The translations under genes were made by a program, and so were the position numbers. Positions 8,796 through 16,533 of a DNA stretch of 53,288 bases are shown piece by piece. Each line of letters starts with the position of its first letter. The stretch's first letter is position 1. The stretch lies in the NCBI GenBank assembly GCA_964597305.1, contig CAZQWU010000003.1:1-53288 (forward strand), given 5' to 3'. The notes beneath the pieces were generated by a model. It did not search any database. It saw only the letters and a program-made list of their open reading frames with translations, and was not told the origin of the DNA. The DNA comes from UBA7398 sp964597305. GTDB lineage: Bacteria > Actinomycetota > Actinomycetes > Nanopelagicales > Nanopelagicaceae.

Positions 8796-9965
8796 ATGCG
8801 AAAGAGTTATTTCACTCGCCCAGAGTCTTCCTATTATTTAATTCTTGGTACCGTCGCTGCGCTCACTGGCCTTGGACTCACCATGGTTCTCTCTGCATCT
8901 GCGGTTCGTTCACTCCATGAGTCAGGAAATTCTTTTTCTATTGTTGGTAAGCAAGCGCTATTTCTTGCCCTCTCTCTCCCTATGGCATTTGCAGCCATGA
9001 AATTAAAACCTGCGCTCTGGATCAGAGTTTCTCATCTCGCACTTCTCTTGTCGTTCGGCTTCCTAGCGCTACCGTTTATTCCTGGTTTAGGAAAGACTGT
9101 TAATGGAAATACCAACTGGATTGCTTTTGCTGGCTTTACGCTCCAACCCAGCGAATTTGCAAAATTCGGCCTCATCATTTGGTGTGCAGCGAAATTGGCG
9201 GTACTCGATCGCCGAACGTTAAGCCCAGAACAGGTGAAAACAAGCGGACTCACATTTTTAAAATTTCTTTTGCCAGGTTTCTTAGGAATGGAGTTATTTG
9301 TCCTCGCTGGTCGAGATGTAGGAACTGCTGTCATCATCGGGATGATCTTTGCTGGCATACTTTTCATCGCCGGATTGCCGTATCGATTTATGGCGATATC
9401 TGCAGGTGCAGCGTTAGCAGTTCTTGCCTCATTAGTCATGTCGAGTGCGAATCGACGAAGTAGATTCGCAGCTCTCATTAATCCATTTGCGGATCAATAT
9501 TACAAAGGTGCTGGATGGCAACCAGCCCATAGCTTGATGGGACTTGCTTCCGGTGGACTCTTGGGAATTGGTATCGGCGCAAGTAAACAAAAATGGGGTG
9601 GATTAGCTGAGGCTCATACCGATTTTATTTTCTCTGTCATTGGCGAAGAGTTGGGGTTAATTGGAACGCTCATCGTTATTACCCTTTTCGGACTGTTAAT
9701 CATGTCGATTTTTAAAATCGCACTTCTCGCTCACACGTCATTTGAACGCTATGCCACGGCTGGGATTGGCTGTTGGATTACGATGCAAATTGCTATTAAT
9801 TTGGGCTCAGTTCTTAGTCTTATTCCAGTTGTCGGAGTAACGTTGCCATTTGTCTCGTATGGTGGTTCATCATTGCTTTCACTGTATATCGCTATTGGAT
9901 TTGTCCTCGGCGTAGCGCGTCGAAGTGAGAACATTCGCACTGCGATACTTGCCCGCAGGGGGTAG
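8796..9965 (+). CDS. ftsW: septal peptidoglycan glycosyltransferase FtsW (SEDS family)
   Basis: Integral membrane SEDS polymerase that extends glycan strands from lipid II at the septum with FtsI. About ten transmembrane segments are visible in 389 residues. The signature stretches LQPSEFAKFGLI, AGRDVGTA (the catalytic-Asp region in SEDS proteins), AHTDFIFSVIGEELG and LPFVSYGGSSLL are present. It follows murD by two bases. It could in principle be RodA, but its place between murD and murG in the division cluster strongly favours FtsW. Confidence 0.95.
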   Translation: MRKSYFTRPESSYYLILGTVAALTGLGLTMVLSASAVRSLHESGNSFSIVGKQALFLALSLPMAFAAMKLKPALWIRVSHLALLLSFGFLALPFIPGLGKTVNGNTNWIAFAGFTLQPSEFAKFGLIIWCAAKLAVLDRRTLSPEQVKTSGLTFLKFLLPGFLGMELFVLAGRDVGTAVIIGMIFAGILFIAGLPYRFMAISAGAALAVLASLVMSSANRRSRFAALINPFADQYYKGAGWQPAHSLMGLASGGLLGIGIGASKQKWGGLAEAHTDFIFSVIGEELGLIGTLIVITLFGLLIMSIFKIALLAHTSFERYATAGIGCWITMQIAINLGSVLSLIPVVGVTLPFVSYGGSSLLSLYIAIGFVLGVARRSENIRTAILARRG

Positions 9966-9974
9966 AGGAATCTC

Positions 9975-11066
9975 ATGTCATTGCGCGTCATTCTTGCTGG
10001 TGGGGGAACTGCTGGACATATCGAGCCAGCGCTCGCTGTCGCAACTGAATTAATGAATATTGATTCAACGATTCGCTGTGAATTCCTCGGCACAATTACC
10101 GGATTAGAAAATGCACTGGTTCCAGCACGAGGCTTTACATTACGAGTAATTCCCAAAGTTGCCCTTCCGCGAAAGTTTTCGTTGTCGCTTTTTACATGGC
10201 CAATTAATTTAGTTGGCGCCATTGCTCGAACTATGCGAATTATTCGCGGCGCCGATGTGGTGATTGGGTTTGGTGGCTATGTTTCAGCGTCAGCGTATTT
10301 AGCTGCAGTTGCCCTTCGCATACCCATTGTTATTCATGAAGCGAACGCAATGCCAGGCTGGGCTAATCGACTTGGCAGACATTTCGCGAAAATAGTTTGC
10401 GTGAATTTCCTCTCGGTGCAACGTCGATGGCCACATTCGCTCCACACCGGAATGCCATTGCGAAGTGATATTTCAGCTATCGCATCGATGAACGAGAATA
10501 CGGAAATCGATATTCGAGCACGGAAAGCGAAAGAATGGGGATTTGATCCCAATAAACCGATCGTTGCGGTTTTTGGTGGATCGACTGGTTCCGAACGCAT
10601 TAACTCTGCAATTGCTGGCTACCTCGCGACACGTGGCGGCGCCGGTGAAGTGCCCCAAATAGCTCACGCAGTTGGTTTACATAACACCGTGCCGATAAAT
10701 CGGACTGGGTATTTTGCTACCCATTACTTCCACGACATTGCCGATGTTTATGTAGCAGCAGATTTATTAATCTGCAGATCTGGCGCCGTAACGTGCGCTG
10801 AATTGGCGGTAGTCAATCGATTTGCAATCCTTATTCCCTTACCAATTGGAAATGGTGAACAAGAAGCTAATGCCGATGAATTAATGTCCCGTGATTGCGC
10901 AGTCATGGTTCGCAATGCACTTTTCAATGATCAGTGGCTCTCGCAGAATCTCTCCGAGACACTTGCGAAGGCGCGTGCTTATAAATCGATTCGGCGTGAA
11001 GTAACGGTATTGCCAACTGCTACAACGATCGCACAGTATGCACTCGATACAGTCAGGCGCTCATGA
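9975..11066 (+). CDS. murG: lipid II synthase MurG (UDP-GlcNAc transferase)
   Basis: Peripheral membrane GT-B glycosyltransferase (family 28) that adds GlcNAc to lipid I. It has the N-terminal glycine loop GGGTAGHIEPALA near residues 9-21, the acceptor-side HEANAMPGWANR motif, the second nucleotide loop FGGSTGSERIN, and the UDP-GlcNAc site CRSGAVTCAEL followed by PLPIGNGEQEANA. The 363-residue length is normal. A Shine-Dalgarno (AGAGGA) sits five bases before ATG 9975. The stop overlaps the murC start. Confidence 0.96.
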   Translation: MSLRVILAGGGTAGHIEPALAVATELMNIDSTIRCEFLGTITGLENALVPARGFTLRVIPKVALPRKFSLSLFTWPINLVGAIARTMRIIRGADVVIGFGGYVSASAYLAAVALRIPIVIHEANAMPGWANRLGRHFAKIVCVNFLSVQRRWPHSLHTGMPLRSDISAIASMNENTEIDIRARKAKEWGFDPNKPIVAVFGGSTGSERINSAIAGYLATRGGAGEVPQIAHAVGLHNTVPINRTGYFATHYFHDIADVYVAADLLICRSGAVTCAELAVVNRFAILIPLPIGNGEQEANADELMSRDCAVMVRNALFNDQWLSQNLSETLAKARAYKSIRREVTVLPTATTIAQYALDTVRRS

Positions 11067-12463
11067 TGAATACACAAGAATTCCTCGCTTCCCGAGTGCA
11101 TTTCATCGGCATTGGCGGGGGAGGAATGAGCGGAATTGCCCGAATTCTCCTTGCGCTCGGCGTCGATGTTTCCGGATCTGATCTCAAAGATTCAACGGCA
11201 TTAGATGGCTTACGAACTCTCGGTGCAAAAATTTCTATCGAGCATCGCGCTTCGAATGTTCCTGCCAATGCCGTGATCGTCGTCTCTAGCGCAATTTCCG
11301 CGAGCAATGTTGAGCTCATGCACGCACAAAGCAATCATCAAACTATTCTTCCTCGCGCCGAAGCACTTGCATTGATCATGTCGCCTTACCAATCAATTGC
11401 AGTAGCTGGAACGCATGGAAAAACTACGACAACGTCGATGATTACCGTTGCACTTCAACGGTGTGGCGCAGATCCATCCTTTTCTATTGGCGCCGCAGTA
11501 TCGCAATCTGGCACCAATGCACATTTAGGTTCAGGGAGAATTTTCGTTGCTGAAGCTGATGAGTCAGATGGCTCATTTTTGGCCTATCAACCTCACGGTG
11601 CAGTAATAACAAATATCGAACTCGACCATGTCGATAATTTTGCCTCACAAGAAGAAATGGATGCACTCTTTCAAAAATTTATCTCTTCAATTCGTGGCGG
11701 TGGATTTCTTGTTGCTGGCACAGACGACGTAGGTGTGAATCGAGTATTGGCCTACCATCGTGACCACAACTCTCATCGATCAGATGTGGCAGTCATTACG
11801 TATGGCGAAAATAGTTCGGCTGATCTGAAGATTGATCGCATCGCTCTTACCCGGACAGGATCGAGTTCACGAATGACGTGGCGCGGGCGCGTGCTGGGTG
11901 AACTTACTTTGAATGTACCTGGACGACATAACATCGCCAACGCTGCCGCTGCGCTTGCCGCAACTCTCCACCTAGGATTTTCACCAGAACAACTCTTTGC
12001 TGGCTTGAAGAGTTTTACCGGAGCGCGTCGTCGCTTTGAAATTAAGGGCGAAGTCAATGGTGTAACCGTCATTGATGATTATGGCCATCACCCCACGGAA
12101 ATCCGCGTGACATTGGCTGCCGCTCGCACTTTCGCCGGATCAGGAAAAGTGTTCGTGATTTTTCAACCCCATCGATTCAGCCGAACAGCGAAATTTGCAG
12201 CGAACTTTGCGACCGAATTAGCTGAAGCTGACCACACCTATTTATTAGAGATTTATGGTGCCAGCGAAAAGCCAATTCCTGGTGTTACCTCTTTATCGAT
12301 TGCAAAATTGATGACACCAGATCGAGTTCACTATGAACCTTCCATGCCGGCCGTTATTGAAAGCGTTGTTGCTGCTGCACATCCTGGCGATGTCATTGTG
12401 ACGCTCGGCGCAGGTGATGTGAATTCATTGGGACCGTTAATTCTCGATTATTTACAGAAATAA
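11063..12463 (+). CDS. murC: UDP-MurNAc:L-alanine ligase MurC
   Basis: First Mur ligase, attaching L-Ala to UDP-MurNAc. It has the Rossmann loop GIGGGGMSGIA (about 16-26), the ATP loop GTHGKTT (116-122), ADESDGSFL and the DDYGHHPTEI motif typical of MurC. At 466 residues it is full length. Two start codons are possible at the junction (ATG 11063, overlapping the murG stop as ATGA, or ATG 11066); the first is used here. In several actinobacterial genera murC lies outside this cluster, so its presence here is a small lineage trait. Confidence 0.96.
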   Translation: MMNTQEFLASRVHFIGIGGGGMSGIARILLALGVDVSGSDLKDSTALDGLRTLGAKISIEHRASNVPANAVIVVSSAISASNVELMHAQSNHQTILPRAEALALIMSPYQSIAVAGTHGKTTTTSMITVALQRCGADPSFSIGAAVSQSGTNAHLGSGRIFVAEADESDGSFLAYQPHGAVITNIELDHVDNFASQEEMDALFQKFISSIRGGGFLVAGTDDVGVNRVLAYHRDHNSHRSDVAVITYGENSSADLKIDRIALTRTGSSSRMTWRGRVLGELTLNVPGRHNIANAAAALAATLHLGFSPEQLFAGLKSFTGARRRFEIKGEVNGVTVIDDYGHHPTEIRVTLAAARTFAGSGKVFVIFQPHRFSRTAKFAANFATELAEADHTYLLEIYGASEKPIPGVTSLSIAKLMTPDRVHYEPSMPAVIESVVAAAHPGDVIVTLGAGDVNSLGPLILDYLQK

Positions 12464-12473
12464 TTCTTATCCA

Positions 12474-13073
12474 ATGTCGAGCCGATTTCGTCAACCACGA
12501 ATAATTATCGCCGTCGCATGTACGCTGATTGTCGCAACATTGGCATATCTTCTCGGCTGGTCGCATGTTTTCCATGTGACACGTTATTCAATTCATGGAC
12601 TTCCGCCACAAGCCAGATCGATCGTGATAACTCAGATTGAAGAAAATTCATTGGTAAAAGTGGGAACCCCAATGGCGCGAACTGATAGCCGCGTTGTTGC
12701 NNNNNNNNNNNNNNNNNNNNNNNNNNNNNNNNNNNNNNNNNNNNNNNNNNNNNNNNNNNNNNNNNNNNNNNNNNNNNNNNNNNNNNNNNNNNNNNNNNNN
12801 ATGGCCGGTAAATTTCTCGCCGAACTCTCACGTGCTTCAAAGTCTCGGGTAGAGATTAATACTCTCGCCATCAACGGACCGAGCTCACTATCGACTACGG
12901 GCGTCATTGGAGCAGAGACGCCAGACCTTGCTCATTCACTGACTATTCGATGGGGAAGTACTGACGACATTCCATTAAAAATCAAAGTATTACAAGGTTT
13001 ATTAGCGCTTCCAGAAAATGCAAAAATTGTTTCAGTGGATCTTTCAACGCCACTGTCACCAATTGTGAAATAG
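12474..13073 (+). CDS. ftsQ: cell division protein FtsQ, broken by a scaffold gap
   Basis: Bitopic division protein that joins FtsZ-side and periplasm-side divisome parts. It shows a short basic cytoplasmic tail, a membrane segment at about residues 10-29 (IIIAVACTLIVATLAYLLGW), and the start of a POTRA domain (FHVTRYSIHGLPPQA). A 100-N gap (12701-12800) then replaces the rest of POTRA and the first part of the beta domain. The C-terminal part resumes at MAGKFLAEL and includes the IRWGSTDDIPLKIKVLQGLL stretch usual before the end of FtsQ. Comparing with the usual domain plan I estimate roughly 70-80 residues missing, more than 100 N would encode. The gene is incomplete in the assembly, probably not in the cell. 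Confidence 0.88.
   Translation: MSSRFRQPRIIIAVACTLIVATLAYLLGWSHVFHVTRYSIHGLPPQARSIVITQIEENSLVKVGTPMARTDSRVVXXXXXXXXXXXXXXXXXXXXXXXXXXXXXXXXXXMAGKFLAELSRASKSRVEINTLAINGPSSLSTTGVIGAETPDLAHSLTIRWGSTDDIPLKIKVLQGLLALPENAKIVSVDLSTPLSPIVK
12701..12800. other. scaffold gap (100 N) in ftsQ
   Basis: Exactly 100 N with no shared bases at the two edges, so unlike the murE gap some real sequence is missing. The true length is probably above 100 bases, judging from the missing FtsQ residues. Confidence 0.9.
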
Positions 13074-13153
13074 ATTTATTACTGATTTTCATTTCGTGTC
13101 GGTGTTTGCTTGCGTAGCAACGCACCTTTACTTTTGCGCATCAAATAAGTGAA

Positions 13154-13178
13154 CTCTATGCCTCAAGTTGAGGTAGAG
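13154..13178 (+). promoter_or_regulatory. palindrome/stem-loop in the ftsQ-ftsZ intergenic region
   Basis: CCTCAA-G-TTGAGG (13161-13173) is a perfect 13-bp palindrome, extended by CTCTA (13154-13158) and TAGAG (13174-13178) across a 2-base bulge. It ends about ten bases before the ftsZ Shine-Dalgarno (AAGGGAAAGG). It could be an operator or an mRNA stem affecting ftsZ translation. No clear -35/-10 pair was identified in the 129-bp intergenic region. Confidence 0.6.
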
Positions 13179-13202
13179 AGTTAAGGGAAAGGCGCATTCA
13201 TC

Positions 13203-14333
13203 GTGGCATCACCCCAGAATTACCTCGCAGTGATCAAAGTTGTTGGCATTGGTGGCGGTGGCGGTAATGCAATTAATCGCATGATTGATGCTGGCCTCAA
13301 AGGTGTGGAATTCATTGCAATAAATACTGATGCACAAGATTTATTAATGAGTGATGCTGATGTCAAACTTGATATTGGAAAGAAATTAACGAAAGGACTC
13401 GGTGCAGGTGCATCACCGGAGTTAGGACATCAAGCAGCGCTTGATCATGTCGAAGATATTGAAGAAGTTTTACGTGGCGCAGATATGGTTTTTATTACGG
13501 CTGGTGAAGGTGGCGGAACTGGTACAGGTGGCGCTCCAATTGTTGCCAAGATTGCAAAAGATTTAGGAGCGCTCACAGTTGGTGTAGTGACGCGACCTTT
13601 CTCATTCGAAGGAAAACGTCGATCAGCGCAGGCGGAAGAAGGAATTGAAAAACTTCGAAGTGAAGTCGATACGTTAATTGTTATTCCCAATGATCGTTTA
13701 CTCTCAATCTCCGATCGATCCATTAGTGCAATCGAAGCATTTAAAACTGCGGATCAAGTTCTCCTTTCTGGCGTACAAGGAATTACTGATCTCATCACGA
13801 CACCAGGACTTATCAATTTAGATTTTGCTGATGTCAAGAGCGTGATGGCGGGAGCAGGATCAGCATTAATGGGAATTGGTTCAGCTCGCGGAGAGTCGCG
13901 ATCGATTCGTGCAGCAGAGTTGGCAATATCAAGCCCGCTCCTTGAAGCGTCTATCGATGGTGCGCATGGTGTGCTTTTATCAATTGCTGGGGGATCAGAT
14001 CTTGGGCTATTTGAAATAAGTGAAGCTGCCGAATTGGTCGCAAAGTGTGCTCATCCCGACGCCAATATCATTTACGGAACGGTGATCGATGACGCACTCG
14101 GTGACGAAGTTCGTGTCACGGTTATCGCGGCAGGTTTTGACGGAGGCGCTCCTAAAAAAGTCGAAGTACCGGTCATAGATTCTGCGGCGATCGCTGGACA
14201 AGCAAATCCTTTACCGGCAAATGATCCCATTGCGGTCGCTCAAGAAAGCGCAGAGGTTCGGCCACGACGACGCATTACATTTCAAGAATTGGTCTCCGAG
14301 GACGAGATCGATATTCCAGACTTTATGAAGTAA
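13203..14333 (+). CDS. ftsZ: cell division GTPase FtsZ
   Basis: Tubulin-like GTPase forming the Z-ring. The GTP-binding signature GGGTGTG is at residues 103-109, the N-terminal glycine loop GIGGGGGNA at about 15-23, and the T7 catalytic loop NLDFAD at 205-210. The C-terminal tail DEIDIPDFMK (367-376) is the conserved peptide that binds SepF, and sepF lies just downstream. The start is GTG 13203, with Shine-Dalgarno AAGGGAAAGG about 11 bases upstream. A 129-bp gap before it, longer than others in the cluster, suggests its own promoter. At 376 residues it has a short linker for an actinobacterium. Confidence 0.98.
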   Translation: MASPQNYLAVIKVVGIGGGGGNAINRMIDAGLKGVEFIAINTDAQDLLMSDADVKLDIGKKLTKGLGAGASPELGHQAALDHVEDIEEVLRGADMVFITAGEGGGTGTGGAPIVAKIAKDLGALTVGVVTRPFSFEGKRRSAQAEEGIEKLRSEVDTLIVIPNDRLLSISDRSISAIEAFKTADQVLLSGVQGITDLITTPGLINLDFADVKSVMAGAGSALMGIGSARGESRSIRAAELAISSPLLEASIDGAHGVLLSIAGGSDLGLFEISEAAELVAKCAHPDANIIYGTVIDDALGDEVRVTVIAAGFDGGAPKKVEVPVIDSAAIAGQANPLPANDPIAVAQESAEVRPRRRITFQELVSEDEIDIPDFMK

Positions 14334-14335
14334 TT

Positions 14336-14989
14336 ATGGTTCGCGAGTTCTTTACCTCGCGTTCTGAGGGGAATCTTGCGCTCCACGTTGGTGATGATCA
14401 CGAGCGCGTTTTAGCAGCGAGAGCAGCTTTGGCTCAACGACTCTCACTACCTGTTTCCAATGTGAAATATATGAATCAAGTGCACGGAAATACTGTGGCA
14501 ATTGTGGATGCCACATCTGGCGAGCCGACTGCTGATGCGCTCATCACAACTGATCGTTCGGTGGCTCTGGCTGTTCTTGTCGCTGACTGTTTGCCTGTGT
14601 TACTTCGAACCAAGAATGTGATTGGCGTTATTCATGCCGGAAGAGCCGGAATAGTTCAACGAGTTATTCCGCATACTATAGAAGCAGTTCGCTCACGTGA
14701 TTCCTCGCCAATCTCTATTGTTATCGGACCTGCTATCTGTGGTCGTTGCTATGAAGTGTCGCCAGAGATTTATCACGAGGTCACCTCCCAGGTTCCGGCA
14801 ACGGCGACTCATCATGAAAGTTCGCATTCCAAGAATTGTTTAGATCTCCGAGCTGGCGCGCGCGCTCAATGCGAGGAATATGGAATTACTCCTACCATCG
14901 TCGAAAAATGTACACAAGAGAGCGCAGATCTTTTTTCTTATCGGGCAAGCAAGGTAACAGGACGACAGGCTGGCGTCATTGCATGGTAG
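14336..14989 (+). CDS. pgeF: peptidoglycan editing factor PgeF (YfiH/YlmD, DUF152)
   Basis: Member of the laccase-domain family (DUF152) that sits after ftsZ in many actinobacteria and firmicutes. E. coli YfiH was shown to remove misincorporated L-Ser from UDP-MurNAc, while other members were described as purine nucleoside phosphorylases, so the exact substrate here is open. The metal-site residues can be followed in NQVHGNTVAI (His), LVADCLPVLL (Cys) and GVIHAGRAGI (His). The usual HAGWRG is HAGRAG here. At 217 residues it is slightly short. It starts two bases after the ftsZ stop. Confidence 0.85.
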   Translation: MVREFFTSRSEGNLALHVGDDHERVLAARAALAQRLSLPVSNVKYMNQVHGNTVAIVDATSGEPTADALITTDRSVALAVLVADCLPVLLRTKNVIGVIHAGRAGIVQRVIPHTIEAVRSRDSSPISIVIGPAICGRCYEVSPEIYHEVTSQVPATATHHESSHSKNCLDLRAGARAQCEEYGITPTIVEKCTQESADLFSYRASKVTGRQAGVIAW

Positions 14990-15723
14990 TAAATAGAGTT
15001 CACGAGATCTCAGAGAACTTGGCCCGTGTTCGGGCGAGGATATCGAATGCTGCACTGAAGGCTGGTCGATCCGCTGATGAGATTACGTTGATAGTCGTAA
15101 CTAAAACTTATCCACTTTCTGATCTGGAAATTCTCTACAATTTAGGTGTTCGCGATTTTGGCGAAAATCGAATATATGAAGGCGCTGAGAAAGCTGCACG
15201 AAATTTCTCTGGAGTCCGTTGGCACTTTCAAGGACAAATCCAGAGCAATAAAATTCCTACGCTTATTCAATGGGCAGATGTGATTCATTCACTTGATGAT
15301 ATTCGCCATGCCGTCAAAATCAATCAGCGAGCAACCAAGAACATCTCGGTATTTCTCCAGGTATCCCTTGACCGTCACAGTCGTGATAGCCAAACATTTT
15401 TTGATACCCAACAGGATTTAGAGAAAGAGTTCTCGCCAGCGAGTGGGCGAGGTGGGGTAGCTCCCGAGGAATTAGCGGATTTGGCGATGAAAATTGGTGA
15501 GTTACCGAATTTATCGCTCGCCGGAATAATGGCGGTCGCGCCATTAGCGGAAGAACCCACCGTTGCATTTGCTCGATTACATGAGATTTATCAGCGATTT
15601 ACAATGGTTTTTCCAACGTCGAGGTTTCTCTCAGCTGGAATGAGTAATGATTTTGAGCAGGCGATTGCTTACGGAGCGACACATATTCGAGTGGGTAGTT
15701 CAATCCTCGGTTTGCGGAGTTAG
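14983..15723 (+). CDS. yggS: pyridoxal-phosphate homeostasis protein (YggS/YlmE/PROSC family)
   Basis: Fold-type III PLP-binding protein with no known catalytic activity, thought to buffer free PLP. The PLP lysine lies in VVTKTYP, and GVRDFGENR, VRWHFQGQIQSNK and the C-terminal GATHIRVGSSILG are family hallmarks. The frame is open back to 14836 inside pgeF. ATG 14983 (7-base overlap with pgeF) gives 246 residues and a correct N-terminus. Between the LQVSLD strand and the IMAVAPL strand it carries a slightly long polar loop (DTQQDLEKEFSPASGRGG). Neighbours pgeF and sepF match the common division-cluster order. Confidence 0.9.
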   Translation: MVVNRVHEISENLARVRARISNAALKAGRSADEITLIVVTKTYPLSDLEILYNLGVRDFGENRIYEGAEKAARNFSGVRWHFQGQIQSNKIPTLIQWADVIHSLDDIRHAVKINQRATKNISVFLQVSLDRHSRDSQTFFDTQQDLEKEFSPASGRGGVAPEELADLAMKIGELPNLSLAGIMAVAPLAEEPTVAFARLHEIYQRFTMVFPTSRFLSAGMSNDFEQAIAYGATHIRVGSSILGLRS

Positions 15724-15729
15724 CTCTTC

Positions 15730-15735
15730 TAAAAT
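15730..15735 (+). promoter_or_regulatory. leaderless -10 element TAAAAT of sepF
   Basis: TAAAAT ends six bases before the sepF ATG and there is no Shine-Dalgarno, so the transcript probably starts at or next to the start codon. Confidence 0.6.
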
Positions 15736-15741
15736 TCACCC

Positions 15742-16224
15742 ATGGTAAAAGCGCTACGAAAAGTGACTAACTATCTTGGTCTCACCGAAGATGACCTGAC
15801 AACTGAGGTCGCAACGACAGAAGCTCCGGTGGCTCGCCGGCTTCCCTCTCGAATAGCAGCGCCTACAGCATCTCCAACACCGACATCACCGGCGCGACTT
15901 TCAGTTGCACAATCTGCGCCAAGCGAGAGCAATGTCATGCCAACTCTTGATCGGATTGTCACACTTCATCCGCGCTTTTATTCGGAAGCCAGAACAATTG
16001 GTGAGCACTACCGATCAGGGTCACCAGTGATTATGAATTTGAGTGACATGGAAGAGAGCGAGCGAAAGCGACTGGTTGATTTTGCCTCCGGTTTAGTTTT
16101 TGGTCATGCCGGAACTATCGAGCGCGTGACGCCAAAAGTTTTCTTACTTTCACCACCTAATGTCATGGTGAGCACCGAGATGAAAGCTGCGGCGGCGGAC
16201 GCAAGTTTCTTTAATCAGAGCTGA
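15742..16224 (+). CDS. sepF: cell division protein SepF
   Basis: Z-ring membrane anchor that bundles and tethers FtsZ. It has an amphipathic N-terminal helix (MVKALRKVTNYLGL) for membrane binding, a Pro/Ala/Thr-rich linker (about 25-65), then the SepF fold with PRFYSEARTIGEHYRSG, VIMNLSDM, LVDFASGLVFGHAGTIERV and VFLLSPPNVMVS. At 160 residues it is normal. It carries its own -10-like box (TAAAAT) six bases upstream and no Shine-Dalgarno. Its stop overlaps the yggT start (TGATG). Confidence 0.95.
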   Translation: MVKALRKVTNYLGLTEDDLTTEVATTEAPVARRLPSRIAAPTASPTPTSPARLSVAQSAPSESNVMPTLDRIVTLHPRFYSEARTIGEHYRSGSPVIMNLSDMEESERKRLVDFASGLVFGHAGTIERVTPKVFLLSPPNVMVSTEMKAAAADASFFNQS

Positions 16225-16502
16225 TGACAAGCGCTGGGTCGCTAATTGCGACGCTGTTAGAGCTCTATCTTTTTATCCTCTTCGCTCGCCTTATCCTTGA
16301 TTATGTAAGGATGTTTGCACGTTCATGGCGACCGCGCGGAATTATGTTGCCCATTGCCGAAATTGTGTACGCGTTAACCGATAAGCCTTTGATGTTTATT
16401 CGACGATTCATTCCACCGCTTCGACTCGGCGCGGTGGCGCTCGACCTTTCGTTTATTGTTCTGTTCTTTGTCATTCAAATTCTTGCCAGCGCACTTCGTT
16501 AG
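16224..16502 (+). CDS. yggT: YggT family membrane protein (YlmG-like)
   Basis: Short integral membrane protein (92 residues) of the YggT/YlmG family with two hydrophobic segments (about 8-25 and 70-90) around a polar loop containing WRPRGIMLPIAEIVYALTDK, the conserved block of the family. Its role is not firmly known; homologues affect division-site or thylakoid/nucleoid organisation. It is coupled to sepF by a TGATG overlap. In many actinobacteria divIVA (wag31) follows here, but in this window the next gene is the convergent ileS. Confidence 0.9.
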   Translation: MTSAGSLIATLLELYLFILFARLILDYVRMFARSWRPRGIMLPIAEIVYALTDKPLMFIRRFIPPLRLGAVALDLSFIVLFFVIQILASALR

Positions 16503-16508
16503 CGCGAG

Positions 16509-16533
16509 CGCGTTACTGCGATTTTGTAACGCG
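16509..16533. terminator. 8-bp inverted repeat between convergent yggT and ileS
   Basis: CGCGTTAC (16509-16516) and GTAACGCG (16526-16533) form a perfect 8-bp stem with a 9-base loop across the end of ileS. Neither strand has a clear T-run after it, so it may be a weak bidirectional terminator or an mRNA 3'-end stem. Confidence 0.35.

Noticed and set aside
9749..10222. Reverse-strand ORF of 157 codons across ftsW and murG
   Set aside because: It shadows conserved genes and has no recognisable motif or upstream signal.
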